A DNA stretch of 64,000 nt from Xiphias gladius. Taxonomy: Eukaryota; Chordata; Actinopteri; Istiophoriformes; Xiphiidae. The position numbers and the translations under genes are program-made. Shown one piece after another: positions 49,383-60,825 of this stretch. Position 1 is the first letter of the stretch; the number at the start of each line of letters is the position of its first letter. The DNA is taken from assembly GCF_016859285.1 (NCBI RefSeq), contig NC_053409.1, forward strand, positions 22,699,476 through 22,763,475, given 5' to 3'. Below the pieces are notes generated by a model, which ran no database searches, was not told the origin of the DNA, and was given only the letters and a program-made list of their open reading frames with translations.

Positions 49383-50290
49383 CAGTGGTGGAAAGTAACT
49401 AAGTACATTTACTCAAGTGCAATTTTGAGGTTCTTGTACTTTTTATTTCTACTCCACTACATTTAAGATGGAAATATTGCACTCTTTTTTTTTTTTTTTT
49501 TTTTTTTTTAAATGGCACTACATTTATTTCAAAGCTATAGTTGGTTATTTTTCAGATTAACCCTGTAACACACACAAAAAACAAAATTAAATCTATAATG
49601 AGCACATACAATTCATTGTTAAGGATGAAACTTGCTATATACAAGCTCTTTGGCTTTTGAGCTATTACAAAAAAGCAGCATTGTCACATTACAGATGTCT
49701 ATGAGTTGTTAACAGTTCCACCAAATAATGATTTTCCTTCTAAACCTCTCCAATGGTTTTTCTTTAAGTAACCATTCGATGTTCACAGAGGTGAAATGAT
49801 CCAATACTTCACAAAACAAAGCAAAAATTTGTCTAAAAGTAAAAAAAAAACAACAGAACGTTTTTTTTCCTCTCCTCTCCCATTAATCATTTCACGACCC
49901 CTGAGATTTATCTGATGACTCTTTGGAGGGGCTCAGCCCCTAGGCTGGGAACCACTGGACTAAACTACCTAACTGTATATAAAGTAGTTAAAAGTAGCTC
50001 AGTCTCAACCAGCAACAACAGTAAAATGCTGCCTACACACTGATGCATCTTTATTAACATTTTAATAATGTCGTATATAATAATGTATCGATGAAAGGGA
50101 CGACACACAAGGACTTCTACTTTGATACTTAAAGTATATTTTACTGCAAACACCTCTGGTATTTTACTTTAGAAGAATTTTTCATGCAGGACTTCTACTT
50201 CTAGTGGAGTTGGTTTTTTTTTTTTTTTTTTACATTGCTGTATTGGTACTTTTACTTACGTAAAGAATTTGAATACTTTTTCCACCACTG
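49383..50290. mobile_element. Short DNA-transposon-like element with cagtggtgga ends
   Basis: Begins cagtggtggaaagtaac and ends tttttccaccactg, giving a terminal inverted repeat of about 13 bases. The internal taagtacatttactcaag and cttctactccacta phrases are typical of a widespread fish element. It encodes nothing. A second repeat phrase (ggctgggaaccactgg, near 49940) lies inside. Confidence 0.65.
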
Positions 50291-51119
50291 TAAATATGAT
50301 CTGTTGTAATGGAGGGTGTAGATTAATCAAAATTTAGTACACACAATACTGATTATTATGATTTAAGATTTATTGAGACGAGATCGGGAAGGTCTTTTAA
50401 AGTCAGCTCTGATTAGAAAGGTATTCTATTTGAATTGTCCAGATGTGTTGAACCCCACAGATGTGGGACAGACAACTGCCTTGCATCTCAAAGACTCTGC
50501 ATGTTTGCACGTCTGTAAATTAGGTTGATTTAGTTTGCTTCTTAAATCATGTTTATGCGCCTCACTATCTCATATCAAGGAATGGTCCACCAAAAAAACA
50601 TAATAAAATATTTCCCCCTTTCATATTTCAAAAGTTAAACATCGTACATGTTAATTCACAGATCTTAATGGGGAGAGTTTCTTCTTTCTGTGCATAGAAA
50701 GGCATCTGGTGGTTGGCTTGAAACATTCGTTCTACATAAAACTTTTCAAAATGTGAGTAACCGTGTCATATTTGGAATAAGGCTCTGCTGTTGGGAGTTT
50801 GTTTTTAAGTCACTTGGTTTTTGGTGCTTAGAGCGCGAAAAAAACTCAGATTGTTCACTCAGGGTAATTGAGTGAACTACAGCTGATGGTTCAAATAAAA
50901 AATAATCAGGCAGTGGCACCAAAACTCTCTTAGGGAATGTAAAATAAGTTTTATTGTGTTTCTGGGCGAGCTGTCCCTTTAAATGTGAAGCAATCACTGA
51001 GTTTCATTGACCTCTATTGGAAACTACTAAGAACTGCAACAACACAAACAGCCCTCATCCCCCTCCTTGAAGCCTTTGGATGTACTGTGAGGATCTGCTC
51101 CAGCTCTAAGTTCTTCTGA

Positions 51120-51415
51120 ATCAGGGCTTGAGACTTTTTTTGGTTTACATCTGTCTTTTATTAAATCCAATTTGGGACTATGTATTCATCCCCTGCACTG
51201 CACTGTAACTGCGCTCTGATTTTTATTCACCTGTTTTATCTGTTTTACTGCATTGTAGCTTGTTTTTATCTTCTATCTCATTCAACTCTTTTAAATCCTA
51301 TTTAAAATTCTCTTCTTATTTTTCCTCGTGTTTCTTTTCTTAATGCCTTTTCTGTAAAGCGCTTAGAATTGCCTTGTTGTTAAAAAGGTGCTATACAAAT
51401 AAACCTGCCTTGCAT
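51120..51415 (+). repeat. LINE/SINE-type 3' tail
   Basis: Ends with gtaaagcgcttagaattgcc, then ggtgctatacaaataaac, the usual 3' end of an abundant fish retroelement. No coding remains. Confidence 0.55.
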
Positions 51416-52420
51416 AGATCTGTGGAATGCTGTGAGTAACCGTATCGTATTTGCAAAAAGACAAGCCCATCTGAGTTTATTAAAATAATTTGTTTGGCAC
51501 TGTTGTCACCACAAATCAAATGCCACTGAGACAAACTGTATATGAGTGAACGACACCTTTAATAATCAAGCAGCTAAACTGAAACTACCCCAGCCACCAC
51601 AAAAACCAGGGACAGGAGCAAATTGTTTATCTGTATTGTCCCTGTTAAATACCCTGACAAATCAATTAAGTAATTACTTACAGCTGTAAGAAGAGAGAAA
51701 AAGTGTTTTACCTTTTTAGGTGAACTGATAACAAAAAAACAAAAAAATGTTAAGCGATCAGTGAGCTTCATTGACCTCTAGTGGCAGCTGCTGAGAACTA
51801 CAGCACGATAAACACAACAAAAGCCTTTGGCTGGAACTGACACAGTAATGTCACAGGAGTCAACTATGTAACAAGACCAGAGACAGAAAGGAATTTCTCA
51901 TCTTTGGCAGAAGTGTCTGTCCTGTCTGGGGACAAGAACCTCAGCGATGGACTCTACCTGGCTGTGTGGTGTCACCTACTGGCACAATAACTCTGCTTTA
52001 TCATTTGCTTTTTTTAGGCTTGAGAACAAGTGTTTGTACCTAAAGAGTGATGTTGAAAATACTGGAGGCTGTGTGGTAGGGGCACCGACAGAGTCACGAT
52101 ACTCTAGGGGAAGCTAACATTTTCTTTCCCGGTCCCTTCTCCAACATGCCACACCTTATTACCCCAAAACGAATTAAGCATGTTGCCCATCTTTCTTTTA
52201 CGGGGAAGATAATTTTAACGTACTCACTGTGTGTGCATTCTCAGTGTTTGTTTCCCAAACAGACATTTCAGCAGCTGGTGGGACTTTGGTTGAATCATCA
52301 GTATTGATCAGGAAACTACATCGACGCTGCTGATTAATTATGGTCATTTTGTGAAACGCTTAATAATACAGCCAACGGTTTACAGTATAATTTCATATAT
52401 ATCAGTCACATACTAATAAA

Positions 52421-53402
52421 ATACTGACTGGTTCGTATTGGTACTTATATGTAGGTACAGTGGAAGGAGGGATTAACAACTGGGCATTTTGTTGAAAAGG
52501 AGAAACTTCAAGTATTTTTGGAAATACTGGGTACCTACTGGGTGCAGTACTAGGAAACCAAATTGAAGTTTGGGGAAAATGGTGTTAATAACAACGTTTT
52601 TCTTACTGTGTAATTAAAAATTTAAAAAAGGGAGAACAGCCACAAGTTATACAGCAGCCCACATATTTTATTCATTGGAATAATGAAATATTTTTTTAAA
52701 AATTTAAGAAAAAAAAATTAAAAATATATTAAAATACAAAATTAAAAGAATTAAAACAATTACTAAGTTCTTCATTAACCAGTAAAGATTAGCTATGTTG
52801 GATCCACCTGCATCTATATGTTGTGGTACTAAATTACTCATTATTATGTTATAGTGTTTTCCTGTTGGATGACAACAGAAACCTTCTGTAGCTGTACACC
52901 CACCAAAGGTATGTTTGTGTTCTGCTCCAGCCTGCCCGTTATGAGCTGCATGCAGGGCCCCTTTTCTAGCCTCGTCCTTGCTCCAAATCACACAGCGAAG
53001 TAGAAGACATGATAATAAATCCCTGCGGTGTGGGGGTGTAAGTGAGCTCCCCTCTTTTATATTGTGTTTTTCTCCCACACTGCAATAACGTGTTAATGAC
53101 CGAAACTGCAACGTGCATTTCACATCACACAGTAATGATAAGGTATGAGGTCTGTAATACAATGTGTGGCTGGCTCTTCGTCTTTTTATTCTTTTATCGC
53201 ACAGTATGAGAAAGCTTGTTAATACCATGTTTCCCAAACATACTACCCTTGTACCCTGTAGGTACCCAGTACTTGAATAAATACTTAGATTAATTTATTT
53301 CTCTCGTCCTGTAAAATGCCCAGTTGTTACTCCCTTGTACTTTATAGTCTTGTTTGCTTCCACTGTACCTAAATTTAAGTACCAGAGGGAACCAGTCAGT
53401 AT
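52421..53402. mobile_element. Foldback-type element with very long inverted repeats
   Basis: The left end (atactgactggtt, taggtacagtggaagga, taacaactgggcatttt, actgggtacctac) recurs in the same order on the opposite strand at the right end, finishing at accagtcagtat (53391-53402). Similarity continues inward for about 230-270 bases per arm, around an unrelated centre. The 177-residue minus frame at 52704-53237 lies mostly in the centre and right arm and shows no recognisable domain. Likely a non-autonomous DNA transposon. Confidence 0.65.
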
Positions 53403-54584
53403 CTGGCCTGATATCTGCAGAGACAGATGTGAGCCAAGGGTCAAATAGTCAGAGCTCGCAGAGCAGCATGATGACAAATCCGGACACCCTCCAGGAGTAT
53501 AATGTTGGCTTTAAAGAGACTGTCTTGCAACTATCACCAGTTTGTCTCCCAAGATATGTCCTTGAGCAAGAATCTAAGCCGCTTGCTGGTTAAGAACACC
53601 AGGTTGATGCCCCCGTTTTTCCCAAAAAAAAAAAAAAAAAATACTAAGGATGATTTACAAGTGCCCTCTGATCTCATCTCTGGATGTTAAACAGCAGGAG
53701 TGTTTCTCTGTGTCGGCAGAGAAACACATACTGTTGCACTTTCTTCCTCTGTGGTGCCTCCCACACACACTGTTAGAGTCAGGACAGCTCAAGAACACCA
53801 GTGACTCATCAGTTTGCAAACTAAACAGATCAAATAGATATGTCTGAAGACACTCTGGGAAGAATAGCAGTATCTAGGGCACTACAAAGGGGTATATATC
53901 TAATACCTATATCTACTATCTAATTAAGTGAGAAGGTGATCAAAAAGAAAAGTGGACAAAGAAGAAAATGCTATTTTTTTTTAAAAAAATATCTCAAAAA
54001 GTTACAAACTAAAGTCAGAGTCATTGATGTAGACTTCAGTTTGCAGGAGAGGATTTTGGTATCTGTAGTACAGTATGTAGGTTAATGTGGGATTGTTCAT
54101 CTCTCATATTATTCAGATAAAGTAGTGGCCATCAATATACCACATCAATCTATCTAAGTACCACGTAATCTCTGTGGTAATTCATTTCTAGTTTTCTAGA
54201 GCATTAAAACCTTTAAGTGCCTGGCTGTTCAGGTTTATGCCCCCCCCCACTCTTTCTTTATGCACTATGTATTGATTCTCTGCAAGTAGGTTGTGGAAAA
54301 AGACTTTGTTTCAAGTCATTTTCACCAGGTTTGCCCCAGTCTTTTTTCTCACTTTATGCGTGTGGTTGTGTTCATTGCTTGAGGAATGCATCTGAGCCTG
54401 CATTGAGGGCATAAAACAGAGTAAAATATGCCTCCAGAAACACAAAGTAATGAGCGTAATTGATTGCAATGCCATTTCTAGGGCAGATTAAACAAAAACC
54501 TGCTCTACCACATGTACTCTGCCTGCCACGGCTGAGAGTGAGTCTGAAACCCAACCTCTCCTCTCCTCACTGCAGCAGTCTGCT

Positions 54585-54824
54585 ATTGGCCCAGTGGATG
54601 CTGACAGTGCTGATGTTTTCTGTGGCAGATGGGGGGGGGCAGCCTCACTCTATAAAAGCCTGGGATCCGCAGCATCACTGAGCTGGTGCAGTGCAAAAAC
54701 GCTCGCTCATCCTCACCGATGGTGTGCAGAACAAGGGGGACATAAAAAAAAAACCTTCTGAAACTAAAAAACATCCATATCCTTTTCTTAAACAAACAAA
54801 AAAATCCACAACAAAAAATTCATC
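54585..54824 (+). promoter_or_regulatory. Promoter and 5' UTR of the alpha-internexin-like gene
   Basis: A clear TATA box (tataaaa, 54651-54657) lies 174 bases before the ATG, with an inverted CCAAT box (attgg) near 54585 and a G run between them. The transcription start is expected about 30 bases after the TATA box. Confidence 0.7.
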
Positions 54825-56886
54825 ATGAGCTACGATTCCTCCTTATCCCACCGCCGCCCTTGGGATAGCTACAGAGGCTCCCGAACCACCACCAAATCCT
54901 CCATGTCCCCCTCTTTCTACTCTTCTCGAGCTCCTCCGTCCGGGAAGAGGATCGTGAGGCTGGCCTCCTCTTCCCTGCCAGATGGGTCAGAGAGGATGAA
55001 CCTGGCTCAGACCAGCTCGCTCAACACAGAGCTCCTGGGCCTGCGTTCCCAGGAGAGGGAGCAGCTTGTGGACCTGAATGACCGCTTCGCCACCTACATC
55101 GAGAAGGTGAGACACCTAGAGCTGCAGAACCGAGCCCTGCTGGCCGAGCTGGAGGCACTGAAAAAGCGGCAGAATGACCCGTCCCGTCTACAGGGGCTCT
55201 ACGAGGGGGAAGCGCGGAGTTTGAGGGCATTGATAGATTCGGAGAACGGGGAGAAGATGCGGATGGAGGCAGCGAGGGACTACCTGCGTGACGTGTATGA
55301 GCAAATGAAGGAGCGCTATGAGGAGGAGGCAAGACGGCGTATGGATGCTGAGGAGGCCCTGCAGAGGGCCAAAGAGGAGGCGAGCAGGGCCGTGCTCTCC
55401 AACTGTGACGTTGAGGCCACCGTGGTCTCCCTGTGTGATGAGATGGTGTTCTTGAAGAAAGTCTTTGCAGAGGAGCAAGCAGAGCTGCAGGCCCAGTTGC
55501 AGATGGCTAACATCAGCGTGGATGTGGAGGTGTCCCGGCCTGACCTTTCCACCGCCCTGCGAGATATCCGGGCACAGTACGAGCGGCTGGCGAACAAGAA
55601 CATGCAGGCCGCCGAGGACTGGTACAAGAGCAAGTTCGCGAGTGTGGCGGAGATGGCCAGCAAGAACAACGAGGCCGTGCACGCCATCCGGGAGGAAACC
55701 ATGGAGTACCGGAGACTGCTTCAGACACGCTCCTCGGAGATCGAGGCTCTCCGGAACGTCATCGACTCCCTAAATAAGCAGCTGGAAGAGCTGGAGGAGA
55801 CGCAGGCCAAAGACGTGGCAAAGTACCAGGTGAATGAAGGACATGCTAGTCTGCATTAATGTTCAGCTAACAGGAAAATGTGCACTGGCCGAGAAGTATT
55901 CTGCTCTCAGATCAGAGGCAATCCTCTTCTTATGCTTATTTTTAGAGCCTCAGACGGAAGCACAAGGATAAAGGGGCAGGAGAGACAGAAAGATGAAAAG
56001 ATGGTGTGTAGTATAAGCTGTCTCTCCACAAGGTTAGACAAGGAGCTGAGATTGAATAACGTTAATCCATCCACCCAGAATACAGGAAAACACTCCACGT
56101 ACAGAAAAGTAGAGAAACAGACAGGATGACACTTAAATATATTCTCTGCAGCAGCTACACCCTTGACACGCTGTAGTTCTCAGCAGGAAATGATGGCAGG
56201 GCTTACAGCAGAAGTGAAAATCTGCAAGTTTACTGTCTGAAAGAAACTGAGACTGCACGCAAGAGCCACGAACACAAGGGAGAAAAAACCAAAGAGAGAA
56301 AAGAGAGAAAAAAGAGACCAGAGATTTCCAAAAACTGTGTGTATTCATTTAGCCCTTTCTGATCAGTTTCGAATCCTTTTGGAGCAAATCTCTTCAAAGA
56401 AAAAAGAACATAAAACACTTATTGTGGAGTTGGAGTCTTATATTCTTGTATGTGTCGACACTGAACTGCTGTTTTTTTTTTCTTTGCATTCACAGATGAG
56501 GATAAGTGAGCTGGAGCGGGATATCACCGAAGCCAAGCAGGAGATGGCGCGCTACCTGAGGGAGTATCAAGACCTTCTCAATGTGAAGATGGCCCTTGAC
56601 ATTGAAATAGCTGCATACAGGTAAGACGTGGGCTTTGTCTGCTGATCTCCAGCAACACAAAACCCTAATTACATGTAACTAATATAGTATAATTGATACT
56701 GCTGACATTTAGTTTAGGACTTTCGCCGGGGCAACATGTTGTAAAAAGGCCAAAGTTAAGTTGTGTAAATATGCAAATAAATGAACAGTGAGCTCAAGGA
56801 AAATCTGTTTTCCTTTCCTTTTCAGGAAACTTCTGGAGGGGGAAGAGATTCGCCTGGCTTACCCTTCCCTTCCTGCCCTAAATTAA
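54825..56886 (+). CDS. ina: Alpha-internexin-like type IV neuronal intermediate filament protein, very short tail
   Basis: Three exons (54825-55829, 56496-56620, 56826-56886) join in phase to 396 residues. Such proteins form 10-nm filaments in neurons. A Ser/Arg-rich head (1 to about 75) is followed by the coiled-coil rod: [16 protein letters not shown] at coil 1[18 protein letters not shown] and EDWYKSKFA in coil 2, and the rod-end motif [28 protein letters not shown] single large first exon and a 125-base second exon are the type IV layout of INA; type III genes have many more introns. Only 12 residues follow GEE, against roughly a hundred in mammalian alpha-internexin. The intron 2 acceptor and stop are clear, so the short tail looks real unless alternative 3' exons exist. 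It could be inaa, inab or the fish gefiltin lineage. Confidence 0.8.
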
Positions 56887-57952
56887 AACCTAAATGCCAC
56901 CAGCCTGGCATGAACCTGAATTCTTCATATCCCTTCATTCCCTCCCTGACCTAAACATCACCCCTCTCCCTCCCCACATTTCTTTTACGTTCCTCCCTCT
57001 GTCATCTTTTCCCCCAGAATACTACTTTCTTTACTCCTCCCAAAACCAAACCGCAAACCAAAGCTCATTATTCTCAAGACAGATGCGCCCTTGTGCTCCA
57101 CAAGAGGTCCACTAGAAGTCCCCCTTCTTCTACACACGATCTGACACCACACATCAAGACGACGGCAAACTGTAAAATGCAGAGTGGCTGCACTGCATTA
57201 GTTCTGTGGCTATGTCGGACAGCGATATTGTTTTGGCTGAGTTCCTGTCTGTCATACGTGTTAAGATCCAACTAGCAGAGTTAACCACTTGACTATTCTG
57301 ACCCCTCGTTGTGCAAACATTTGACCAATTGTTTGTGAAGGAGGACAAAAATTCTTTTTATCTCTCAGTGCTTGGCCTTTATCTGTGTTTGAACTGATGC
57401 AAGAACCCTGCAGCATTACTGACCAGGAACTCTACCAATCAATTACGCAATGTCCTGCACCCGGTTCTGTACTAGTAGTAGTCAGTTAACCAGTAACCTT
57501 AAAAGTTTTTTTTCACTATACCCATTTTTGTCCTTTTTAGTTATTCTTCCTCTGCATTTACATCTACACAAATACTGCAAGCTTTGGTTTGTTTGAAAAT
57601 CAGTGCCAGTCTGGGTCATCCTATTTGGCTAGTTATTTAAATTTCTAATTTCTAACAAAACTGTGTTTTTTCTTGCATGACCTTCTGGATGTGTAAATGC
57701 TTTGGAAGACTAATTGTTACTGGTTTCTCCTTATAATCATGCAATGTGTCTCTCAGCATATCTGCATTAGATTTTTTTTTTTCCTTTTCTGTAAGTTCAT
57801 TCAACGCTAAACAAAGAAACTGGAAGATAACCGCAGTAGCTCCTTGTTGTTTGTCTGCTGATCTTAGAGCTGATGGTGCTTTACATCTGTGAAACTATTA
57901 CAAAGCCTGCACCATTATGCTTGGTGTACCTGTAACAGTCGACAACAAGCTG

Positions 57953-57958
57953 AATAAA
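57953..57958 (+). other. Poly(A) signal of the alpha-internexin-like gene
   Basis: AATAAA about 1.07 kb after the stop codon at 56886. The sequence between shows no competing exon and is the probable 3' UTR. Confidence 0.5.
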
Positions 57959-58461
57959 CATATAACTGACCTGCAACCTGGTTCACATGTTGAGTTTTCC
58001 TTTGACACGTTTCAGGATATTTAGTAGATATAACAGCATTTCTAATAAAACCAGGCTAAACACACTCGCTGAGCACAAAACATCATTTCAGTGTTGCTTC
58101 TCCACTTTAACTTTAATGAACACTATTAATATGCAGGGATATTCTAAAACAGGATACGGACATGAACTGCAGCCTCACTTTAGGTTTAATGTATAATTAT
58201 TAGCCGCTTGCTCAGTGGGAAAGTTATAGAAAAAAATACATTTTACAAAAGCAAAAAACAGGCCAAAACAGGGATATTTTATGACCGATGATCACACGGT
58301 GTGGTTAATCAGTTACGTGTTTTCATTAGACCTTTGTGAACTTTGCTCTAATCACAGACCAGGTGAATTTTCACAACATTATCGGCCCAGTTAAGTGTAA
58401 TTATGAGGCCCTCTTTACGACATCATTCAAATTAATATTATCTTTTATTATTGAATTTATT

Positions 58462-59264
58462 TTAACAGTGGACCTTATCCTGAATGTCAGAGGTATCTTT
58501 AAGTAATAAATGTGTAACTGAAATATAGGAATTATTAGAATAATTACTAATAATAAAATTCACTGCTGAAACAGTGAATATTTTGTTAGTTGGATTTTTG
58601 ACTTGTTTGAGTTTAGGAGGCTGATGTAATTGTTTTTCCCTTGGAATAAATATAATAATACTGAAGCAGGCATTTTTTCATTCAGACTTAAATTTCTCCT
58701 TACTTACAGCTCTCAATGTCACCGGAACAACATGCAGCGGCACTGCACCATTTCCCATCACTCCATGTTCCTGGCAAGCTGGCTGTAGCTGTAAGGCGGT
58801 GGTGCGCTGCCTCAGCAGGATCGTCAGTCAACCGGGCTGGCAGCAGGCGTCCCACCGAAACCCTGAGGAAGCACACAAAACGTTTAGTTTTCAAAAATTA
58901 GCCCACCGTGAGCGCAAATGCAGTAACGTAGCCTGTATAATATTAAGTGACGCGTTGTGTCACTGTCTCGTCTGAACAGTCACACAGTCTTTTCTGCACA
59001 TCAAACGCGACATCGGTGAACTGAATAGCTTTTTACGTACTTGTGCTTTAGATGGACAGATTGATATTTCTATTCTTACCTTAGTGGTTCTCAATACATG
59101 TAATCTGACTTCTGACTGAGTAACATATCTGTGGACAGCACTAACCTGCTTTTGCCGAGGTAGAATACTCTCGCATTTTTCCATCCCAGCTCTATATTCT
59201 CCTCCACACCTGGGACTGGGTCGTGGTGGGGTCTAGAGGTGGGCGACATGTTGATACCTACCAT
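58462..59264 (-). CDS. Candidate small three-exon gene, product unrecognised
   Basis: On the minus strand a frame starts at an ATG in good context (gtcATGg, 59264). It runs to a donor cag|gttagt at 59146, resumes after ttcctcag at 58862, stays open to a strong donor ct|gtaagt at 58708, and may finish in an exon 58517-58462 after ttatttcag-like sequence. Phases agree and give 109 residues. The first exon encodes ...ENIELGWKNARVFYLGKS, the second ...RLLPARLTDDPAEAAHH... with several Cys. The first two exons have convincing splice sites; the third is weak, with AATAAA touching the stop in AT-rich DNA. I recognise no family. It could instead be a long non-coding RNA or a chance frame. Confidence 0.3.
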
Positions 59265-59940
59265 GACGTGAAATAAATTTGTCAGCTGTCGGAGAGTTTG
59301 CCATTGCGTTTATGCCATGGTAGCTATTCCTAAACACCTCTGTTTGCATATGACTATTTCAATCCTCAGGACTTTTATATGGTCATACTGAACATATATA
59401 CGATATTTTGATTTTATATGAGATCAAATACATAACTTTGATTGTCAGGAATGTCAATAGCTTGATTAGTGAAAACACACATTCTCATCTAATATCTAGT
59501 TGTCTAGTTATTTTACCCATTAACAATTATTCAATTGATGTTCTAGAAAAATCACTCTATCAAGATCTATATTGATGCAACATTAAATGACACGTAATTA
59601 ACTAAAGCTGTGATCATTCTTGAACTGGCGAACATTGGTTGGCAAAATAATGTCACCACAAGGTCCATTTAGTTGCTTTCGATCAAATCTTCTTCAGCAA
59701 CTAGAGTTCAGCCAGTTGTCGTGGAATTGCGGATGGTGAAATTTCCATTTTTTTTCCTGAAGGGTTGAAATTGAAAGTTCACTCGTGACCTTGGAAACAG
59801 CAGTTGAGAAAAAACAGTCTCACCACAGGTTGAGGGAAACCTGTTAACTACCATCCACTACCTTTGCCACCGGAGTACCACAAATACGGATTACCCCCTG
59901 ACAAGGTCTGTGGTGGCAGTATGAGAAAAACATAAACATT

Positions 59941-60375
59941 AAAGGATGAGTTCACAATTTTTCAAGTCTGTCTTAAAACAATAGTCAGGTGCCTGTTCAT
60001 ACCGGACACTGAAAGATGCCTCGTCTATGTCATTAAAGGTGGGCACAACCCTTATTCTGTGCCAAAGTACGCTCATGCTAATACAAGGCTTCGGTACTCA
60101 AGTCAAATCAAGTGGCATCTTCCAAGGTTACAGCCTTTCTAGTGCCAAATTTTGAAAAACTTTTGAACACATTTTACCACAAATACAGGCCTTTTCCCCC
60201 TACATCCCTTACACTGACAGCGCGTTGGAAAGGGGTCTTTAAATGGTCAGCGTGAGCAGGAGGAATGACTACAGCAAAACAAAAAAAACAAAAAAAAACC
60301 CTGTTCCATTGAACACATGGGAACCTGACAACCGCTTGAAGACAGATTTGAAAAAAATTTGCGAGCCTGTCCTTT
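59941..60375. mobile_element. Short element with inverted ends (MITE-like)
   Basis: aaaggatgagttcacaattt at the left and the reverse complement aaaggacaggctcgcaaat at the right open arms of about 65 bases, roughly three-quarters identical, including the shared caagtctgtctt / caaatctgtctt and gtcaggt. Non-coding. The minus frame at 60174-60434 overlaps it and is not a gene. Confidence 0.6.
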
Positions 60376-60599
60376 AGTGACAACACAGGAGAGACGCGAA
60401 CCGGGGCCAGGGCCAGGACATCATGCACCAACACGGGGATGTGTAAGTGTTCGACCGCCGGACAGTTGTAACAGCGGCTTAGCTACCTAGCTGCCACTAA
60501 AGCGAGTTACACTGGAGTAGAAAAGTCATGGACTGTAAAAAAAAATATAAATTACATTTTAAATGCACCCAAGAGGAGTATAAACTGCTACAAAAACGC

Positions 60600-60825
60600 C
60601 TCTTCTCACCTGCAGATGGCGGTAGCTTCTAAACAACGTCCCCCTTTGCTAATTACTTCCCCTCGGTCAGAGGACAACAAAATGGCCGCTGCTTCACGTC
60701 GCTAACACTTCTGCCTCAATGTTACAACGTTAAGTGCAACGGCGTGCGCTTCGATTAACCGTCGCATTTTTTTTTTTTTTACCGTTTGCGGACCCCCGCA
60801 CCTGTGACCACTTATCGACGCCGCC
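60600..60825 (+). promoter_or_regulatory. mrps26: mrps26 promoter
   Basis: A TATA-less region becoming CpG-rich into the coding exon, with a YY1-like acaaaatggccgct at 60677-60690. YY1 sites are common in promoters of housekeeping and nuclear mitochondrial genes. A T run at 60768-60780 precedes the start. Confidence 0.5.

Noticed and set aside
52704-53237. 177-residue minus frame
   Set aside because: Sits inside the foldback element, partly in its right arm; no transposase motif and low-complexity hydrophobic C-terminus.
55188-55702. Overlapping minus frames of 128-164 residues over the filament gene
   Set aside because: Shadows of the Glu/Leu/Arg-rich rod-coding exon.
60174-60434. 86-residue minus frame upstream of mrps26
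   Set aside because: Largely overlaps the right half of the MITE-like element; no splice or domain support.
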